Translations under genes and position numbers: made by a program
Shown: piece by piece, positions 25,954-35,655 of the stretch
Layout: each line of letters opens with the position of its first letter
Numbering within the stretch: position 1 is the first letter of the stretch
From: CAIYTF01 sp963664845
Lineage (GTDB): Bacteria > Bacteroidota > Ignavibacteria > Ignavibacteriales > Ignavibacteriaceae
Direction: 5' to 3'
Length of the DNA: 64,000 bases
Assembly: GCA_963664845.1 (NCBI GenBank)
Contig: OY761615.1
Location: 5,022,001-5,086,000, forward strand
The notes under the pieces: generated by a model
The model's input: the letters and a program-made list of their open reading frames with translations, nothing else
Told to the model about the DNA's origin: nothing
The model's database searches: none

Positions 25954-27288
25954 ATGGAATTTTTTGACAAGCTGGTACTTCCTCAATCATTGGAACACAA
26001 CACGCTGCTGCATTTTTTGAGTGTAGTGGTTCTGATGTTGTTCGTACCTTATCTCAGCTTTGTGTTTGGCGGTTCGCTCGTCTCTTTGTTCTTCAAGAGG
26101 AAAGGGGAGAAGGAGAAAAATCCGGATGCTACCAAATTTGCGAGGCAGGTGATAGAAATAACAACGGTGAATAAAAGCATCGGCATGGCGTTGGGAATTG
26201 TTCCTGTGCTGATACTGATCCTCTCGTTCACCCAGATGCTGCATACGATGAATTTGCTGGCAGTGAAATGTTTTATCCTTCTGTTGCCCTCGCTGCTCAG
26301 CGGGCTGATACTCGTTTACATTTTCCGTTATGCATTTGTGTTCCGCGGAATTTTGAAGAATGTTTCCGGCTCAGGTGAAGAAGCTCAGGATGCGGGATTT
26401 TATGCACCCCGGGTTGAAAAGCTTTTCACCTCAACAGGTAAATGGGCAGTTGCATTTTTGGTTGTTTCGACTTATTTGTTTGTAGCAGGTTTTACGTCGT
26501 CGCTCTTTGCATCCAATCCTGATGCCGATGCATCATTCTCATCGATATTAGCATCGGGAATTATCTTTACCCGCTGGATCTATTTTGTATGCGCGGCGCT
26601 TTCATTGACCGGTGCCTTGTTGCTCTTCAATATGTTTTATTGGGAAGGTGGCAAAAAAGACGAGAGCCCTGAATACCTTGCTTTTGTGAGGAAAGCATTG
26701 GTAAAGCTTATTTTTATATCAGCACTGGCACAGCCGGTATTATTGATGATCAACACTGCCGGTCTCCCCGCAGGTTCGCTTTCCATGACAGTCTTTTCGC
26801 TGATATTCCTTGCCATTGTTCTGCTGTTCGTTGTATATCATTTTGTGTATACCATCATGAAGAGCGGGGAAGCCAAATTCAGCGCATCCATTCTTATACT
26901 GCTGTTGCTGGCAAGTTTTGCCTTAATTGTGGCAGATCAAACAGCTTTGACAACGTCAACAAAGCGGAATGCACTAATCCTGGGCAGCAACTATGAGGAA
27001 GTGAAAAAGGAGATGGAAAAAGGCAGCATGTCCACCACCAGTATGGGTGGAGAGCAGATATTCAAGACCAAGTGCTCTGCTTGCCACAGGTTCGATCAGA
27101 AAGTGGTTGGCCCCCCATATAAGGAAACGCTGCCGAAATATGGCGGAGATGCCGCAAAGTTAGCCGCCTTTATTTATAGTCCGGTTAAAGTTAATTCGGC
27201 TTATCCGTCGATGCCGAACCAGGGATTGAAGCCAGCCGAAGCAAAAGCGATTGCAAAGTGGATATTGGAAGAGGTTAAAAAATACTAA
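25954..27288 (+). CDS. Multi-helix membrane protein with C-terminal cytochrome c domain
   Basis: A 444-residue protein. Residues 1 to about 330 contain some eight to nine membrane helices. The last 90 residues form a mono-haem cytochrome c with C374-x-x-C377-H378 (CSACHRF), a GPPYKETLPKYGG loop and a Met in YPSMPNQGL. It is the final gene of the respiratory locus, 15 bases after ctaB. It may be an electron donor docked to the oxidase or another quinol/cytochrome module. I do not recognise a family for the membrane part. Confidence 0.8.
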   Translation: MEFFDKLVLPQSLEHNTLLHFLSVVVLMLFVPYLSFVFGGSLVSLFFKRKGEKEKNPDATKFARQVIEITTVNKSIGMALGIVPVLILILSFTQMLHTMNLLAVKCFILLLPSLLSGLILVYIFRYAFVFRGILKNVSGSGEEAQDAGFYAPRVEKLFTSTGKWAVAFLVVSTYLFVAGFTSSLFASNPDADASFSSILASGIIFTRWIYFVCAALSLTGALLLFNMFYWEGGKKDESPEYLAFVRKALVKLIFISALAQPVLLMINTAGLPAGSLSMTVFSLIFLAIVLLFVVYHFVYTIMKSGEAKFSASILILLLLASFALIVADQTALTTSTKRNALILGSNYEEVKKEMEKGSMSTTSMGGEQIFKTKCSACHRFDQKVVGPPYKETLPKYGGDAAKLAAFIYSPVKVNSAYPSMPNQGLKPAEAKAIAKWILEEVKKY

Positions 27289-27986
27289 CTGTTCATCCAT
27301 TAAAATAAATCGTGCTCAGGTTCATTACGCAGGATAGGAGCACGATTTTTCTATATATGGGAAGTACGCTCCAAACAGCTGCGGTAAACGGCAGAAATTT
27401 CTTTTTAAGACCATAGTGCCAAATATGAAGTAGGGTGGTGCAACCAAGGGAATAAACAGCGTTTCATTATAGTCTTTGCGGGGAATCACAACTGATCACA
27501 TCGGTATATTGTAAATTCACACCATCGTTTTTCCAAAATGTATACTTTTTGCAATTAAACACTTAAGTAAAAATTATCGATAATACACTTGAAATTTATG
27601 AAAAAGTCATTCGGGGAATAATCGACTGCCTTTCAACTGAGATTTTCCAGTGAGTATTAATAAATATTGATTATCCGATAATATATATGTTGTCATATGG
27701 ATAGCTGTTTTTGTCTGGCTTTCATAGCGTTTTTTGAATGGGAGCCCGCCAAAATAACCGGAGACCGGATGCGTTGAATGTACTTTACGCCGGATTGAAC
27801 AGGATTGCGATTATGGTCTGTAAACTCCGATAGTATTTGTAATTACTGATGAAGTACTGAATGAATTCCATAGGAAATTAAATCAAAGTTTCCCTTTTTA
27901 GATGAAAAAGGGAGAATAATGCTCTGAACGATATGCAAGCCAACGAATGCGAAATATAGGATAAAGGTGAAATGGTATGGTGAAAG
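27289..27986. other. Long spacer after the respiratory locus
   Basis: Apart from the terminator at 27307-27350, this AT-rich stretch of nearly 700 bases shows no supported gene or strong repeat. Confidence 0.5.
27307..27350 (+). terminator. Strong intrinsic terminator ending the act-cox locus
   Basis: AAATCGTGCTC (27307-27317) pairs perfectly with GAGCACGATTT (27338-27348), followed by TTTTT. It lies 19 bases after the last stop codon. Confidence 0.85.
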
Positions 27987-28178
27987 ATGAGTAAGGATAA
28001 GCGAGAAAGGGATACCGTGGCCGGTGATCATTACCGGAGCAATCATGATGACTATGAATACAGATATAAACGAGCCCTCTCTCATGAAAGAACGGTCAGA
28101 AACAGAATTATGATTATTTCCGGAATTATATTTCTTGCCGTTATTTATTTGGCATTTGAATTCCTTAGTTCGCCCTGA
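27987..28178 (+). CDS. Small single-pass membrane protein (hypothetical)
   Basis: A 63-residue ORF with a charged N-terminal half (KDKRERD...HYRSNHDDYEYRYKRA) and one C-terminal membrane helix (about 40-58, IMIISGIIFLAVIYLAFEFL). The topology is typical of small inner-membrane proteins and is unlikely by chance. A GGTGAAAG sequence lies just before the ATG. No neighbours suggest a role. Confidence 0.45.
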   Translation: MSKDKRERDTVAGDHYRSNHDDYEYRYKRALSHERTVRNRIMIISGIIFLAVIYLAFEFLSSP

Positions 28179-28331
28179 ATGTAATGCGGCGATCACTCAC
28201 CATGTTAAGCTGAATGATCGCACGCTGTCAAAATTTGGAAGCAATAGTATTTCGTCATCGGTAAATCGTATCCGCAAAATCAGCTCAACGGGGGTACCGG
28301 TTTGCAGAACTCTATTGCCGTTTAAAAACCG

Positions 28332-29522
28332 TTACTTAAGTATAGCAATCAGGGCGTCCTGTTTTTCCCCACCGGTATATTCCACTTTGCCATCAGGATG
28401 AACGAAAACGTCCAGTTCCAGGCGAACACCAAAATCGCCAGGGAGATAGATACCCGGTTCGATTGAGAAACTGGTTTGCGGGAAGATGAGCCGGTCATCA
28501 TGCGTTTCATAGTTATCCATATGCGGGCCACTGCCGTGAAGCTCGGTGGTTATGGAATGTCCTGTTCGATGGATAAAATATTCTCCATATCCGGCTTTGT
28601 TTATTACATTCCGGCAGGCATCATCCACTTCATATCCATATACCTCTTTTCCCTTGGGGAATCGCTCTGTTACGAGAGATAGCGCGGTATCCCTGGCCTC
28701 TTTAACCACATCGAAGATTACTACATACTTTTCCGGAATGGTCTCGCCAACATAGCCGCACCAGGTGATGTCGGCCCATACGGCATCTTCCTTCTTTGAC
28801 TTCGCCCAGAGATCAATGAGCACAAAATCATTTCTTTGAATAGGCTTAAAATCCGTTGCTGATGGTGCATAGTGCGGGTTAGCGGCATTTTCATTCACAC
28901 CGACAATGATTGGGGGATCGGTTATATAGTCGTTCTTTTCAAATTCGTTGTTGATGAAAGTCTGAATGTCATATTCGGTGACCGTTCTGCCGGCAAGTAT
29001 TTCCTGTTTGATCAACGCGAAGGCTGCTTTGACAATGGAGACGAGATTGTGTGCAACAGGAACATTATCATCGTATTGCTCTTTAGACCAAACGGCATTA
29101 AAGAGGGTGATAAGATCGCCGCTGCAGACTATATCAACGCCGAATGTCCTGATAAACTCAATTGTTCCCGCGTCGACCTTTGAAAGATAGGGAATTGCAT
29201 TGAGCGGTGAATATTCCATTGCGATGGTCTCTCCCGCAACCAGGATTTTCCGCAAGTGTTTTTTCAGCGATTCGTGACTTGAGTATTTAAGCTCTTCACC
29301 GGGCAGATGGGCAAGGTTGTGCGCTTCGATGGCGCTGACAATTTTTGTTGCCTGGCCTTTTGCGGGGACGTAATAAAAAAATCTTCTCGTAAGATGAGCG
29401 GCAGCCGGGATATGCAAAATTTCGTGCGCCAGTTCGTTGCTGCCGCGAAAATCGAAAAGCAGCCAGCCATCAATCCCTTTTTTCTGAATAAGCGATTGGA
29501 TTTTGGGAATATCTATAGACAT
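28332..29522 (-). CDS. M24-family aminopeptidase (Xaa-Pro aminopeptidase-like)
   Basis: A 396-residue pita-bread metallopeptidase. The N-terminal creatinase-like domain covers residues 1 to about 145. The catalytic domain has metal ligands in LIDLWAKSKKEDAVWADITW (two Asp), GHSIT (His), SIEPGIYLPGDFG (Glu) and a final ELDVFV segment (Glu). It probably removes N-terminal residues before proline in cytoplasmic peptides. It is 36 bases downstream of the cupin gene on the same strand, so the two are likely cotranscribed. Confidence 0.88.
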   Translation of the reverse strand: MSIDIPKIQSLIQKKGIDGWLLFDFRGSNELAHEILHIPAAAHLTRRFFYYVPAKGQATKIVSAIEAHNLAHLPGEELKYSSHESLKKHLRKILVAGETIAMEYSPLNAIPYLSKVDAGTIEFIRTFGVDIVCSGDLITLFNAVWSKEQYDDNVPVAHNLVSIVKAAFALIKQEILAGRTVTEYDIQTFINNEFEKNDYITDPPIIVGVNENAANPHYAPSATDFKPIQRNDFVLIDLWAKSKKEDAVWADITWCGYVGETIPEKYVVIFDVVKEARDTALSLVTERFPKGKEVYGYEVDDACRNVINKAGYGEYFIHRTGHSITTELHGSGPHMDNYETHDDRLIFPQTSFSIEPGIYLPGDFGVRLELDVFVHPDGKVEYTGGEKQDALIAILK

Positions 29523-29557
29523 AAAAACCTCTGTTATCTGTGAAGTTGTAAATAAAA

Positions 29558-29890
29558 TTACTTGACCATTGTAAGGAGCATTTTTGCCTGCACCGGAGCC
29601 ACAAGACCATGCCGAACGCCTGCCGGCATGAGAATATATTCGCCTTTTCCGACCGAGTGCAATTTGCCGCCAATGGTAATGTCCATGGTACCATCAACGA
29701 TAATGACCAGGGCATCGTAAGGAGTGGTGTGTTCCGAGAGTGATTCACCTGCATCGAAGGCAAATAAAGTTACGTTGCCATTGGGTTTTTTGAGGAGTTG
29801 TTTACTGACAATTGAGTGAGGTTGCCAGGCAATATCTCCGGTAAGTGAGTACTTGGAAATATCCTGTGGAGCGGTTTCCTGGTCGTTCAT
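29558..29890 (-). CDS. Small cupin-domain protein
   Basis: A 110-residue single-domain cupin. The first cupin motif is seen as GESLSEHTTPYDALVIIVDG and the second as GEYILMPAGVRHGL, giving likely metal ligands His (SEHT), an acidic or aromatic position and His (RHG). Such proteins may bind small ligands or metals or act as regulators; the substrate is unknown. It is followed closely by the M24 peptidase gene. Confidence 0.8.
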   Translation of the reverse strand: MNDQETAPQDISKYSLTGDIAWQPHSIVSKQLLKKPNGNVTLFAFDAGESLSEHTTPYDALVIIVDGTMDITIGGKLHSVGKGEYILMPAGVRHGLVAPVQAKMLLTMVK

Positions 29891-30089
29891 AATGCGTCCT
29901 GTTATTAACTTATTTATACATCAATATCTTCTAAATTAAGAATAAAAATGAAATAAGGACAATGAAAAATCCATTCCGCCGGATAAAACTAACAGGGGCT
30001 TAACGGTTTGTTAATGTTGAGGTAACATTGCAGCCTTATGTTTCACTTGTTAAAAATAATAAATGCCACAACAAAGTAAAGGAGCCATT

Positions 30090-30281
30090 ATGAGTGACGG
30101 AAAGATATCTATGGGAATGATTGCCCTGCTGTTTATGCTGGCCGCCGGAATCAGTTTTTTGCGCATGGAGACGGAGATTGGAGTGCTGTGTGCAGGTTTT
30201 TCGGTGCTGCTGGCTGTTATTAAGCCAATGCTTGGCGCGATGGAAAAAAGAAGTGAGGGCACGGCACAGGAAGGGTATTGA
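30090..30281 (+). CDS. Small two-helix membrane protein (hypothetical)
   Basis: A 63-residue protein with two predicted membrane helices (about 8-22 and 28-48; MGMIALLFMLAAGISFL and VLCAGFSVLLAVIKPML). AAAGGAG (30078-30084) lies 5 bases before this ATG, which decides the start over an in-frame ATG at 30063. Function unknown. Confidence 0.6.
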   Translation: MSDGKISMGMIALLFMLAAGISFLRMETEIGVLCAGFSVLLAVIKPMLGAMEKRSEGTAQEGY

Positions 30282-30336
30282 TGCGAAATATTATCGCGAA
30301 TGTCATATGAGGTGTTCATAATGGCATTCCTTCGGT

Positions 30337-30482
30337 GGGTGTTGCATAATGCATTTAGCATAGAATTCAGTTTTATAAAGCCCTGTTAAAAGGCGATGAT
30401 TGTGGGATTGCCCTGCACACGGGATGAGGCACTTCACCCCAAACGGGCTTTCAATGACTTTCCCGGAGTTATGCGATAGCCA
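30337..30482. repeat. MITE-like element, family A, diverged copy
   Basis: It begins with GTTGCATAATGCAT and ends with CCCGGAGTTATGCGAT, matching the element at 8033-8180 at both ends. The interior shares GCACACGGGATGAGGCACTT and CAATGACTTTCCCGGAG. The inverted repeats are imperfect. Confidence 0.6.
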
Positions 30483-30523
30483 CCCTCGGGATTTTGAACG
30501 AAGTTCGCGCAAAAGGAGATGAG

Positions 30524-30637
30524 ATGGAAAAAGAGAATGATCATGAAGTAAATATCAGTGAGGATTGTTGCCATGACCTATTTTGGAAAGCGGATCATTC
30601 CAGGAATAAGGAAAGCGTGCAGGTCCATGAACTGTAA
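30524..30637 (+). CDS. Possible 37-residue protein
   Basis: An ATG 5 bases after a full AAAGGAG site opens a 37-codon frame ending at TAA (30635-30637). The product is acidic with a Cys-Cys-His group (SEDCCHDLFW). It stands just after a family A/B repeat pair. The strong ribosome site is the only support. Confidence 0.25.
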   Translation: MEKENDHEVNISEDCCHDLFWKADHSRNKESVQVHEL

Positions 30638-30788
30638 GCATATTTATCATTGAATCAAAACATTGTATTGCCGATATTTAAAGTTACGAATGGCGTAAAT
30701 TGGTTGCAAACCATGGAATATTATTACATCTGCTATGCACTCTGCGTTTGTTATTTGTATCCCTATTCCTTTTCGCCCGGAATTTTAA

Positions 30789-31679
30789 ATGAACAATACA
30801 ACAGGTCTTATGAAACATAAACTTTCTGCAACGCAGCTTTTGGAGCTTGAGAAACTGGCTGTTGCCGTGCGGACACATTGTATCAGGATGGCAACCGGCG
30901 GAGGGTGCTTTCTTGGTGCATCACTCTCCTGTACCGACATTCTGGTTTACCTTTACACGCATTTTTTAAATATCAGCAGGGACAAACTGAAGGATCCGGA
31001 ACGTGATTTCTTTTTTCTGTCAAAGGGTCATGATGTCCCGGCGCTTTATGGCCTGTTTGCCGAGTTGGGGTTCATTGAGAGCAGCAGGTTGCAAAATCAC
31101 CTGAAGACGAGTGATGCGCTTTATTGGCATCCGAACGTTACCATACCTGGCGTGGAATTCCATTCCGGCTCTTTGGGGCATGGACTGTCGGTGTCGATGG
31201 GTGTTGCATACAGCAGCCGTCTTGACAGCTATAAAAACAAAGTTGCTGTTTTGCTTGGTGACGGCGAACTGGATGAAGGAAGCATCTGGGAAGCTGCACT
31301 GGTTGCGGCGGCATACAAATTGGATAATCTGATAGCAATTGTGGACCGTAACTTTTTTCAGGCAAATTTCCGCACGGAAGAGTTGATACCGCTGAATTCG
31401 ATCGAGGACAAATTCCGTTCATTTGGGTGGCATGCAATAACCATTGACGGCCACAGTTTTGAAGCGCTGCATATCGCGTTTTCCAATTTGCCACTGGGGC
31501 AGGGAAAACCCATGGCCGTGATCTGTGAGACAAGACGTGGGAAGGGCTTACCGAGCATTGAAGAGAAAGCCAACCGCTGGTTCTGTAACTTTTCTGCCGA
31601 AGAGATTCGTGCACTTGAAGAAGAACTGTTAACGCAACAAGCGGCAACCATCACCAGCGAAGAAATTATTGCGAGGTAA
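30789..31679 (+). CDS. Transketolase, N-terminal subunit
   Basis: The 296-residue thiamine-diphosphate-binding half of a two-gene transketolase of the pentose phosphate pathway. The ThDP signature is visible as GDGELDEGSIWEAALVAAAY with the trailing NLIAIVDRN, and substrate-side His residues appear in SKGHDVPALYG and GSLGHGLSVSMG. The next gene, 3 bases downstream, supplies the C-terminal half. Confidence 0.92.
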   Translation: MNNTTGLMKHKLSATQLLELEKLAVAVRTHCIRMATGGGCFLGASLSCTDILVYLYTHFLNISRDKLKDPERDFFFLSKGHDVPALYGLFAELGFIESSRLQNHLKTSDALYWHPNVTIPGVEFHSGSLGHGLSVSMGVAYSSRLDSYKNKVAVLLGDGELDEGSIWEAALVAAAYKLDNLIAIVDRNFFQANFRTEELIPLNSIEDKFRSFGWHAITIDGHSFEALHIAFSNLPLGQGKPMAVICETRRGKGLPSIEEKANRWFCNFSAEEIRALEEELLTQQAATITSEEIIAR

Positions 31680-31682
31680 CCC

Positions 31683-32621
31683 ATGAACTACGAACAATAT
31701 TTACAACAGAATTGCAAAGAAGATCCCAGTATAGTGGTGATGACCTCCGAGAACAGAGCTGCGATGCGCGGCATCCAGGCAGAACTGGGACAGCGGTTAA
31801 TTGATACCGGAATTGCAGAACAAACGCTTTGCGGAATGGCAGCCGGACTGGCACTGTGCGGGAAAAAGCCGATCATTCATGCTCTGGCCGCGTTTCTTAC
31901 CATGCGGTCGTTTGAGTTCATTAGGACAGATATTGGGATAGCCAATCTGCCGGTTAAAATTGTGGGGGCAGTTGCCGGAATTCTTTCGGAGGCTAATGGT
32001 CCTACGCACCAGGCAATTGAAGACCTGTCACTAATGCGCGGCATCCCTAACCTGAAGGTATTTGCGCCAACGGACTGGTCCGATTTGGCATTGGGAATGC
32101 AGAAAATTTTGCATGATCCGTCACCTTGGTATATCCGGTACACAAACCTTGAACCGGTTATTAAGCACGAGGCATTTGAAATTGGGAAGGCAGAACAGTT
32201 ATTCGAAGGAGACGAAATGACGCTCATAAGTTATGGCGCGTTGTTTCAGCAGACGTGGCGTGCAGCAATTTTGCTGCAGGAAATGGGCTATTCAGTCGGG
32301 CTGGTGAACATCCGGTCGCTTAAGCCAATAGATGAAAAACTGATCAGGAGTTTATTTGGTTCAACCAGATTAGTTGTCACCGTTGAGGATCATTTTTTGA
32401 CGGGCGGACTCTTTTCCATAATTGCCGAATTAATGGCTCTGCAACAGTTCCATGGACCCGTATTTCCCATAGCATTTCCAAACCGGTGGTTCAAACCCGG
32501 AATGATGGCAGACGTGTTGAAGTATGAGCAACTGCAGCCTGAAGACATTGCCCATCGCGTCGAAAGATATTATTCAGAACACATTATGAAAAAGACCACA
32601 AAAACGGTGGCGGATACGTAG
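31683..32621 (+). CDS. Transketolase, C-terminal subunit
   Basis: A 312-residue partner of the preceding gene, holding the pyrimidine-binding and C-terminal domains. The conserved Glu lies in RLIDTGIAEQTLCGMAAGLA, and the C-terminal domain starts near GDEMTLISYG. Split transketolases of this form are common in Bacteroidota and archaea; the spacing shows one operon. Confidence 0.92.
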   Translation: MNYEQYLQQNCKEDPSIVVMTSENRAAMRGIQAELGQRLIDTGIAEQTLCGMAAGLALCGKKPIIHALAAFLTMRSFEFIRTDIGIANLPVKIVGAVAGILSEANGPTHQAIEDLSLMRGIPNLKVFAPTDWSDLALGMQKILHDPSPWYIRYTNLEPVIKHEAFEIGKAEQLFEGDEMTLISYGALFQQTWRAAILLQEMGYSVGLVNIRSLKPIDEKLIRSLFGSTRLVVTVEDHFLTGGLFSIIAELMALQQFHGPVFPIAFPNRWFKPGMMADVLKYEQLQPEDIAHRVERYYSEHIMKKTTKTVADT

Positions 32622-32837
32622 CTTTTATGCCCGCGCGTGATGGTTGCCTCATAATGTTGTTGTCCTAAAAACCGGCAGGCGTAAATAATCCGGACCGGTT
32701 AACGTTTTTTGATTTACAACATTTAGCAGGGTGGCGCTGTCTCCCGCGGCTGCAAAGAAGAGCATCCTATGCGGACTGCAGAGGGGGTGCCCCTTGCTAA
32801 TCAATTCTCTCATTCGTACAACGGAAGGAATCAGCAA

Positions 32838-34583
32838 ATGGGCAAACGTCTTGATCTCAGGGAAATTATTGAAACCAGGAACCAAGGCTATTTTAAAAAT
32901 GCGGGGTTTTTTAAACTGAAAGTGCTCTTACCGTTTCTGGAAAAGCTTCTATGTATTGAAAATGTGAATATGCTGTTGACGCGGCATGAACATGAAGGCG
33001 CAAAGCGTTTTCTGGATAATGCGTTCGATGAATTGGATATATCCTATGCGGTCTCACAACGCGACAGGGACCGTGTGCCGAGTGAAGGACGACTGCTTAT
33101 TGTCTCAAACCATCCTTTGGGCGGAGTGGATGGGTTGCTGTTGTTAAAGCTGCTACTTGAAGTACGAAAAGACGTTAAGATCATAGTGAATGGTTATCTC
33201 CTGGCAATAGATAACCTTAGTTCCTATTTTCTTCCCTATACACTTGATAATGCGGGAATTCAAAGGGATGAGGTCATTGGTATACATGAAGCTCTTCAAA
33301 AGGAAATGGCTGTTATTATTTTCCCGGCCGGAGAAGTTTCGCGGCTTGGATGGGGGGGCATCAGAGACAGAAAATGGTTAAAAGGATTGATCTATTTTGC
33401 AAAGAAAAATAACACACCAATCCTGCCGGTCTTTATTCATGGGCGGAATTCAATTTTTTTCTATGCGGTTGCTCTGGTAAGCAATTTGCTGGCGATGTTA
33501 TTACTACCCCGCGAACTGTTCCACAAAAAAGGTAAAACGTTCTCAATCACGGTTGGGAATTATATCCCTTCCGCTGCTTTTCAGTCTGTTATAAAGGATG
33601 AAAAATATCTGGCGAAACTGGTAAAGAAACATGTTTATACAATCGGCAGGAATAAACCAGGTATTTTCTTTACAGAGCAAACCATCAGGCATCCAGCCTC
33701 ACCCAAAGTAATTCGCAGAGAATTACGCGCTTCGGAATTATTGGGAGAATTACCTGATGGAAAGTCCATATACCTTGTGAATGCCTCATCAGCCCCAGAG
33801 ACCATTGACGAAGTAGGACGGTTACGGGAAGTTACATTCAGAAGAGTTGGCGAAGGCACCGGTCGAAAAACAGACATTGACAAATTTGATAAACACTATC
33901 GCCATATTATTCTCTGGGATGATGCTCACCTTGACATTGTAGGAGCATACCGGGTTGGGTTCGGAAGTGAAATTCTTGCGAATCAGGGGCAAAAGGGGTT
34001 TTATTCATCAGCATTGTTCACGTATAGCGAAACAATGAATGAAATACTGGAGGAATCTTTGGAGCTTGGGCGCAGTTTTGTTCAGGCGAAGTACTGGAAC
34101 ACTGCAGCATTGGACTATCTTTGGTATGGCATTGGGGCGCTTTTATGCCGTAACCCGCAGGTCAAATATTTATTTGGTCCGGTAAGCTTGAGCTCAGCCT
34201 ACCCGGAAGAAGTGATGCAGATGGTGGTTTTCTTTTACCGGAAGTGGTTCCCTGCGGGATTGCAATATGCGGAAGCCAAGAACCCGGTGATCATTTCAGA
34301 GACAAGGACAAAAGCCATGGCTGAACTGTTTTCCTCGTTTGATTACAAAGCTGATTTCAAAATGTTAAAAAAACTCATGAAAATTAAAGGATATGCCGTC
34401 CCAACTCTCTATAAACAATATACCGAAGTTGCATACGATGGTGGCTCAACCTTCTCTGATTTCAGCGTAGATCCGGATTTTCAAAACTGTGTTGACGGGT
34501 TTATTCTTATCTCAGTTGACATGATAAAAGACGAGAAAAAAGAGAAATATATATACAGGCATTTGCTTCAGGAGGCAATATGA
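32838..34583 (+). CDS. olsF: OlsF-like bifunctional acyltransferase (ornithine-lipid synthesis)
   Basis: A 581-residue protein with two acyltransferase parts. The N-terminal part (about 60-270) is PlsC-like, with catalytic H92 and D98 in NHPLGGVDG and a FPAGEVSR motif. The C-terminal part (about 300-570) is a GNAT/OlsB-like domain with FRRVGEGTGR and AKYWNTAALDYLWYGIG. This order and length match OlsF, which N-acylates ornithine and then O-acylates lyso-ornithine lipid. Start choice: GGAAGG at 32823 precedes this ATG by 9 bases; an in-frame ATG at 32769 lacks a site. It overlaps the phosphoesterase gene by 4 bases. Confidence 0.8.
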   Translation: MGKRLDLREIIETRNQGYFKNAGFFKLKVLLPFLEKLLCIENVNMLLTRHEHEGAKRFLDNAFDELDISYAVSQRDRDRVPSEGRLLIVSNHPLGGVDGLLLLKLLLEVRKDVKIIVNGYLLAIDNLSSYFLPYTLDNAGIQRDEVIGIHEALQKEMAVIIFPAGEVSRLGWGGIRDRKWLKGLIYFAKKNNTPILPVFIHGRNSIFFYAVALVSNLLAMLLLPRELFHKKGKTFSITVGNYIPSAAFQSVIKDEKYLAKLVKKHVYTIGRNKPGIFFTEQTIRHPASPKVIRRELRASELLGELPDGKSIYLVNASSAPETIDEVGRLREVTFRRVGEGTGRKTDIDKFDKHYRHIILWDDAHLDIVGAYRVGFGSEILANQGQKGFYSSALFTYSETMNEILEESLELGRSFVQAKYWNTAALDYLWYGIGALLCRNPQVKYLFGPVSLSSAYPEEVMQMVVFFYRKWFPAGLQYAEAKNPVIISETRTKAMAELFSSFDYKADFKMLKKLMKIKGYAVPTLYKQYTEVAYDGGSTFSDFSVDPDFQNCVDGFILISVDMIKDEKKEKYIYRHLLQEAI

Positions 34584-35509
34584 GTATGCAAATGATACAC
34601 GTGTCAGATTTACATTTGAATTTGCTGGACCATGACAACAGCACCGAAAAAATAATACGTTTTTTCGAATATATAGCCAATCTGCAACCAAAACACCTGA
34701 TTATTACCGGTGATATATCAGAGAATGGTGAAGAAGAAGAGCTGCTGGCATTCAGGGAAATTCTGGACCACATAGGTTATGACAGTGCGGGCAAAGCAAC
34801 GGTAGTAATCGGAAATCATGATATATTTGGAGGGGTGCACCGTGCAGAGGATATTTTAACTTTCCCTGATCGTTGCATTAATACCGACTACGAGTCTAAG
34901 GTGCGGCAATTTCACACGATATACTCCGCGTTGTTTGAAAACTGTTATTACCCGATTGAAAACTCGGTGTATCCCTTTGTTAAAGTGGTCGATGGTGTAG
35001 CTATAGTGGGTGTGAACTCAATTGCTGAGTATTCAAAGGTCAAGAATATATTTGCATCGCGAGGGAAGATAACAGATGCACAATATGAGGGTTTGTACGA
35101 AGCGCATCTCCATGCAATTGATGAAGCAGAAATGACATTAGTGGCCGTTCATCACCATTTTAACAAGATTGTAACCGAAGGTGATCAATGGATTAAATCC
35201 ATATGGTCACGTATAGAGAAGCAAACAATGAACCTCAAAAAAAAGAAACGACTGATACAGATGTTCAATATATTTAACATTCAGGCTGTGCTTCACGGGC
35301 ACTACCATGTTATGGATATTTATGAGCGTTCTGGCACTCAATTCATAAATTCCGGCGCTGCGTTTAAGAATTCGGCCGAAAATACAGTTTTTTATCATGT
35401 ACTAGGGATCAGGGGGAAAAAACTGACCGCTAATCTGGAGGAGTTTTCTTATCGACCCAGGAAATACAAAAAAATAGCCCAATTGCTGGCATCGGGTCAG
35501 ATTGCATAG
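34580..35509 (+). CDS. Calcineurin-like metallophosphoesterase
   Basis: A 309-residue dinuclear metal phosphoesterase. Ligand motifs appear in order: DLHL near the N-terminus, TGDISENG, GNHDIFGG, VAVHHHF and LHGHYHV. It is coupled to the olsF-like gene through an ATGA overlap, so it may act on a lipid head group or another phosphoester linked to membrane lipid metabolism. That link is inference from position only. Confidence 0.85.
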   Translation: MSMQMIHVSDLHLNLLDHDNSTEKIIRFFEYIANLQPKHLIITGDISENGEEEELLAFREILDHIGYDSAGKATVVIGNHDIFGGVHRAEDILTFPDRCINTDYESKVRQFHTIYSALFENCYYPIENSVYPFVKVVDGVAIVGVNSIAEYSKVKNIFASRGKITDAQYEGLYEAHLHAIDEAEMTLVAVHHHFNKIVTEGDQWIKSIWSRIEKQTMNLKKKKRLIQMFNIFNIQAVLHGHYHVMDIYERSGTQFINSGAAFKNSAENTVFYHVLGIRGKKLTANLEEFSYRPRKYKKIAQLLASGQIA

Positions 35510-35655
35510 AACATAGGGTTTAGTATCTAATCGATAATATTATAGCCATTAATGGCAAAATATTCGATAAGGTCAAAATGGAACTCACCTCCTGTCCATC
35601 TCTCTTGAAAAGCGAGGGGGAAGTAATGCGTCTTTTTTTTTCTGGCTCGTCCAGA

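Larger units (their letters stand above)
30282..30788. other. Spacer with a family A repeat and one tiny ORF
   Basis: It holds the family A element (30337-30482), a short family-B-like tail (30490-30510), and the possible 37-codon ORF at 30524. The stretch from 30640 to 30788 shows nothing recognisable. Confidence 0.5.

Noticed and set aside
27843..28196. Minus-strand frame of 117 codons with hydrophobic segments
   Set aside because: It covers the small plus-strand membrane gene and seems to be its shadow; it has no ribosome site or recognisable domain.
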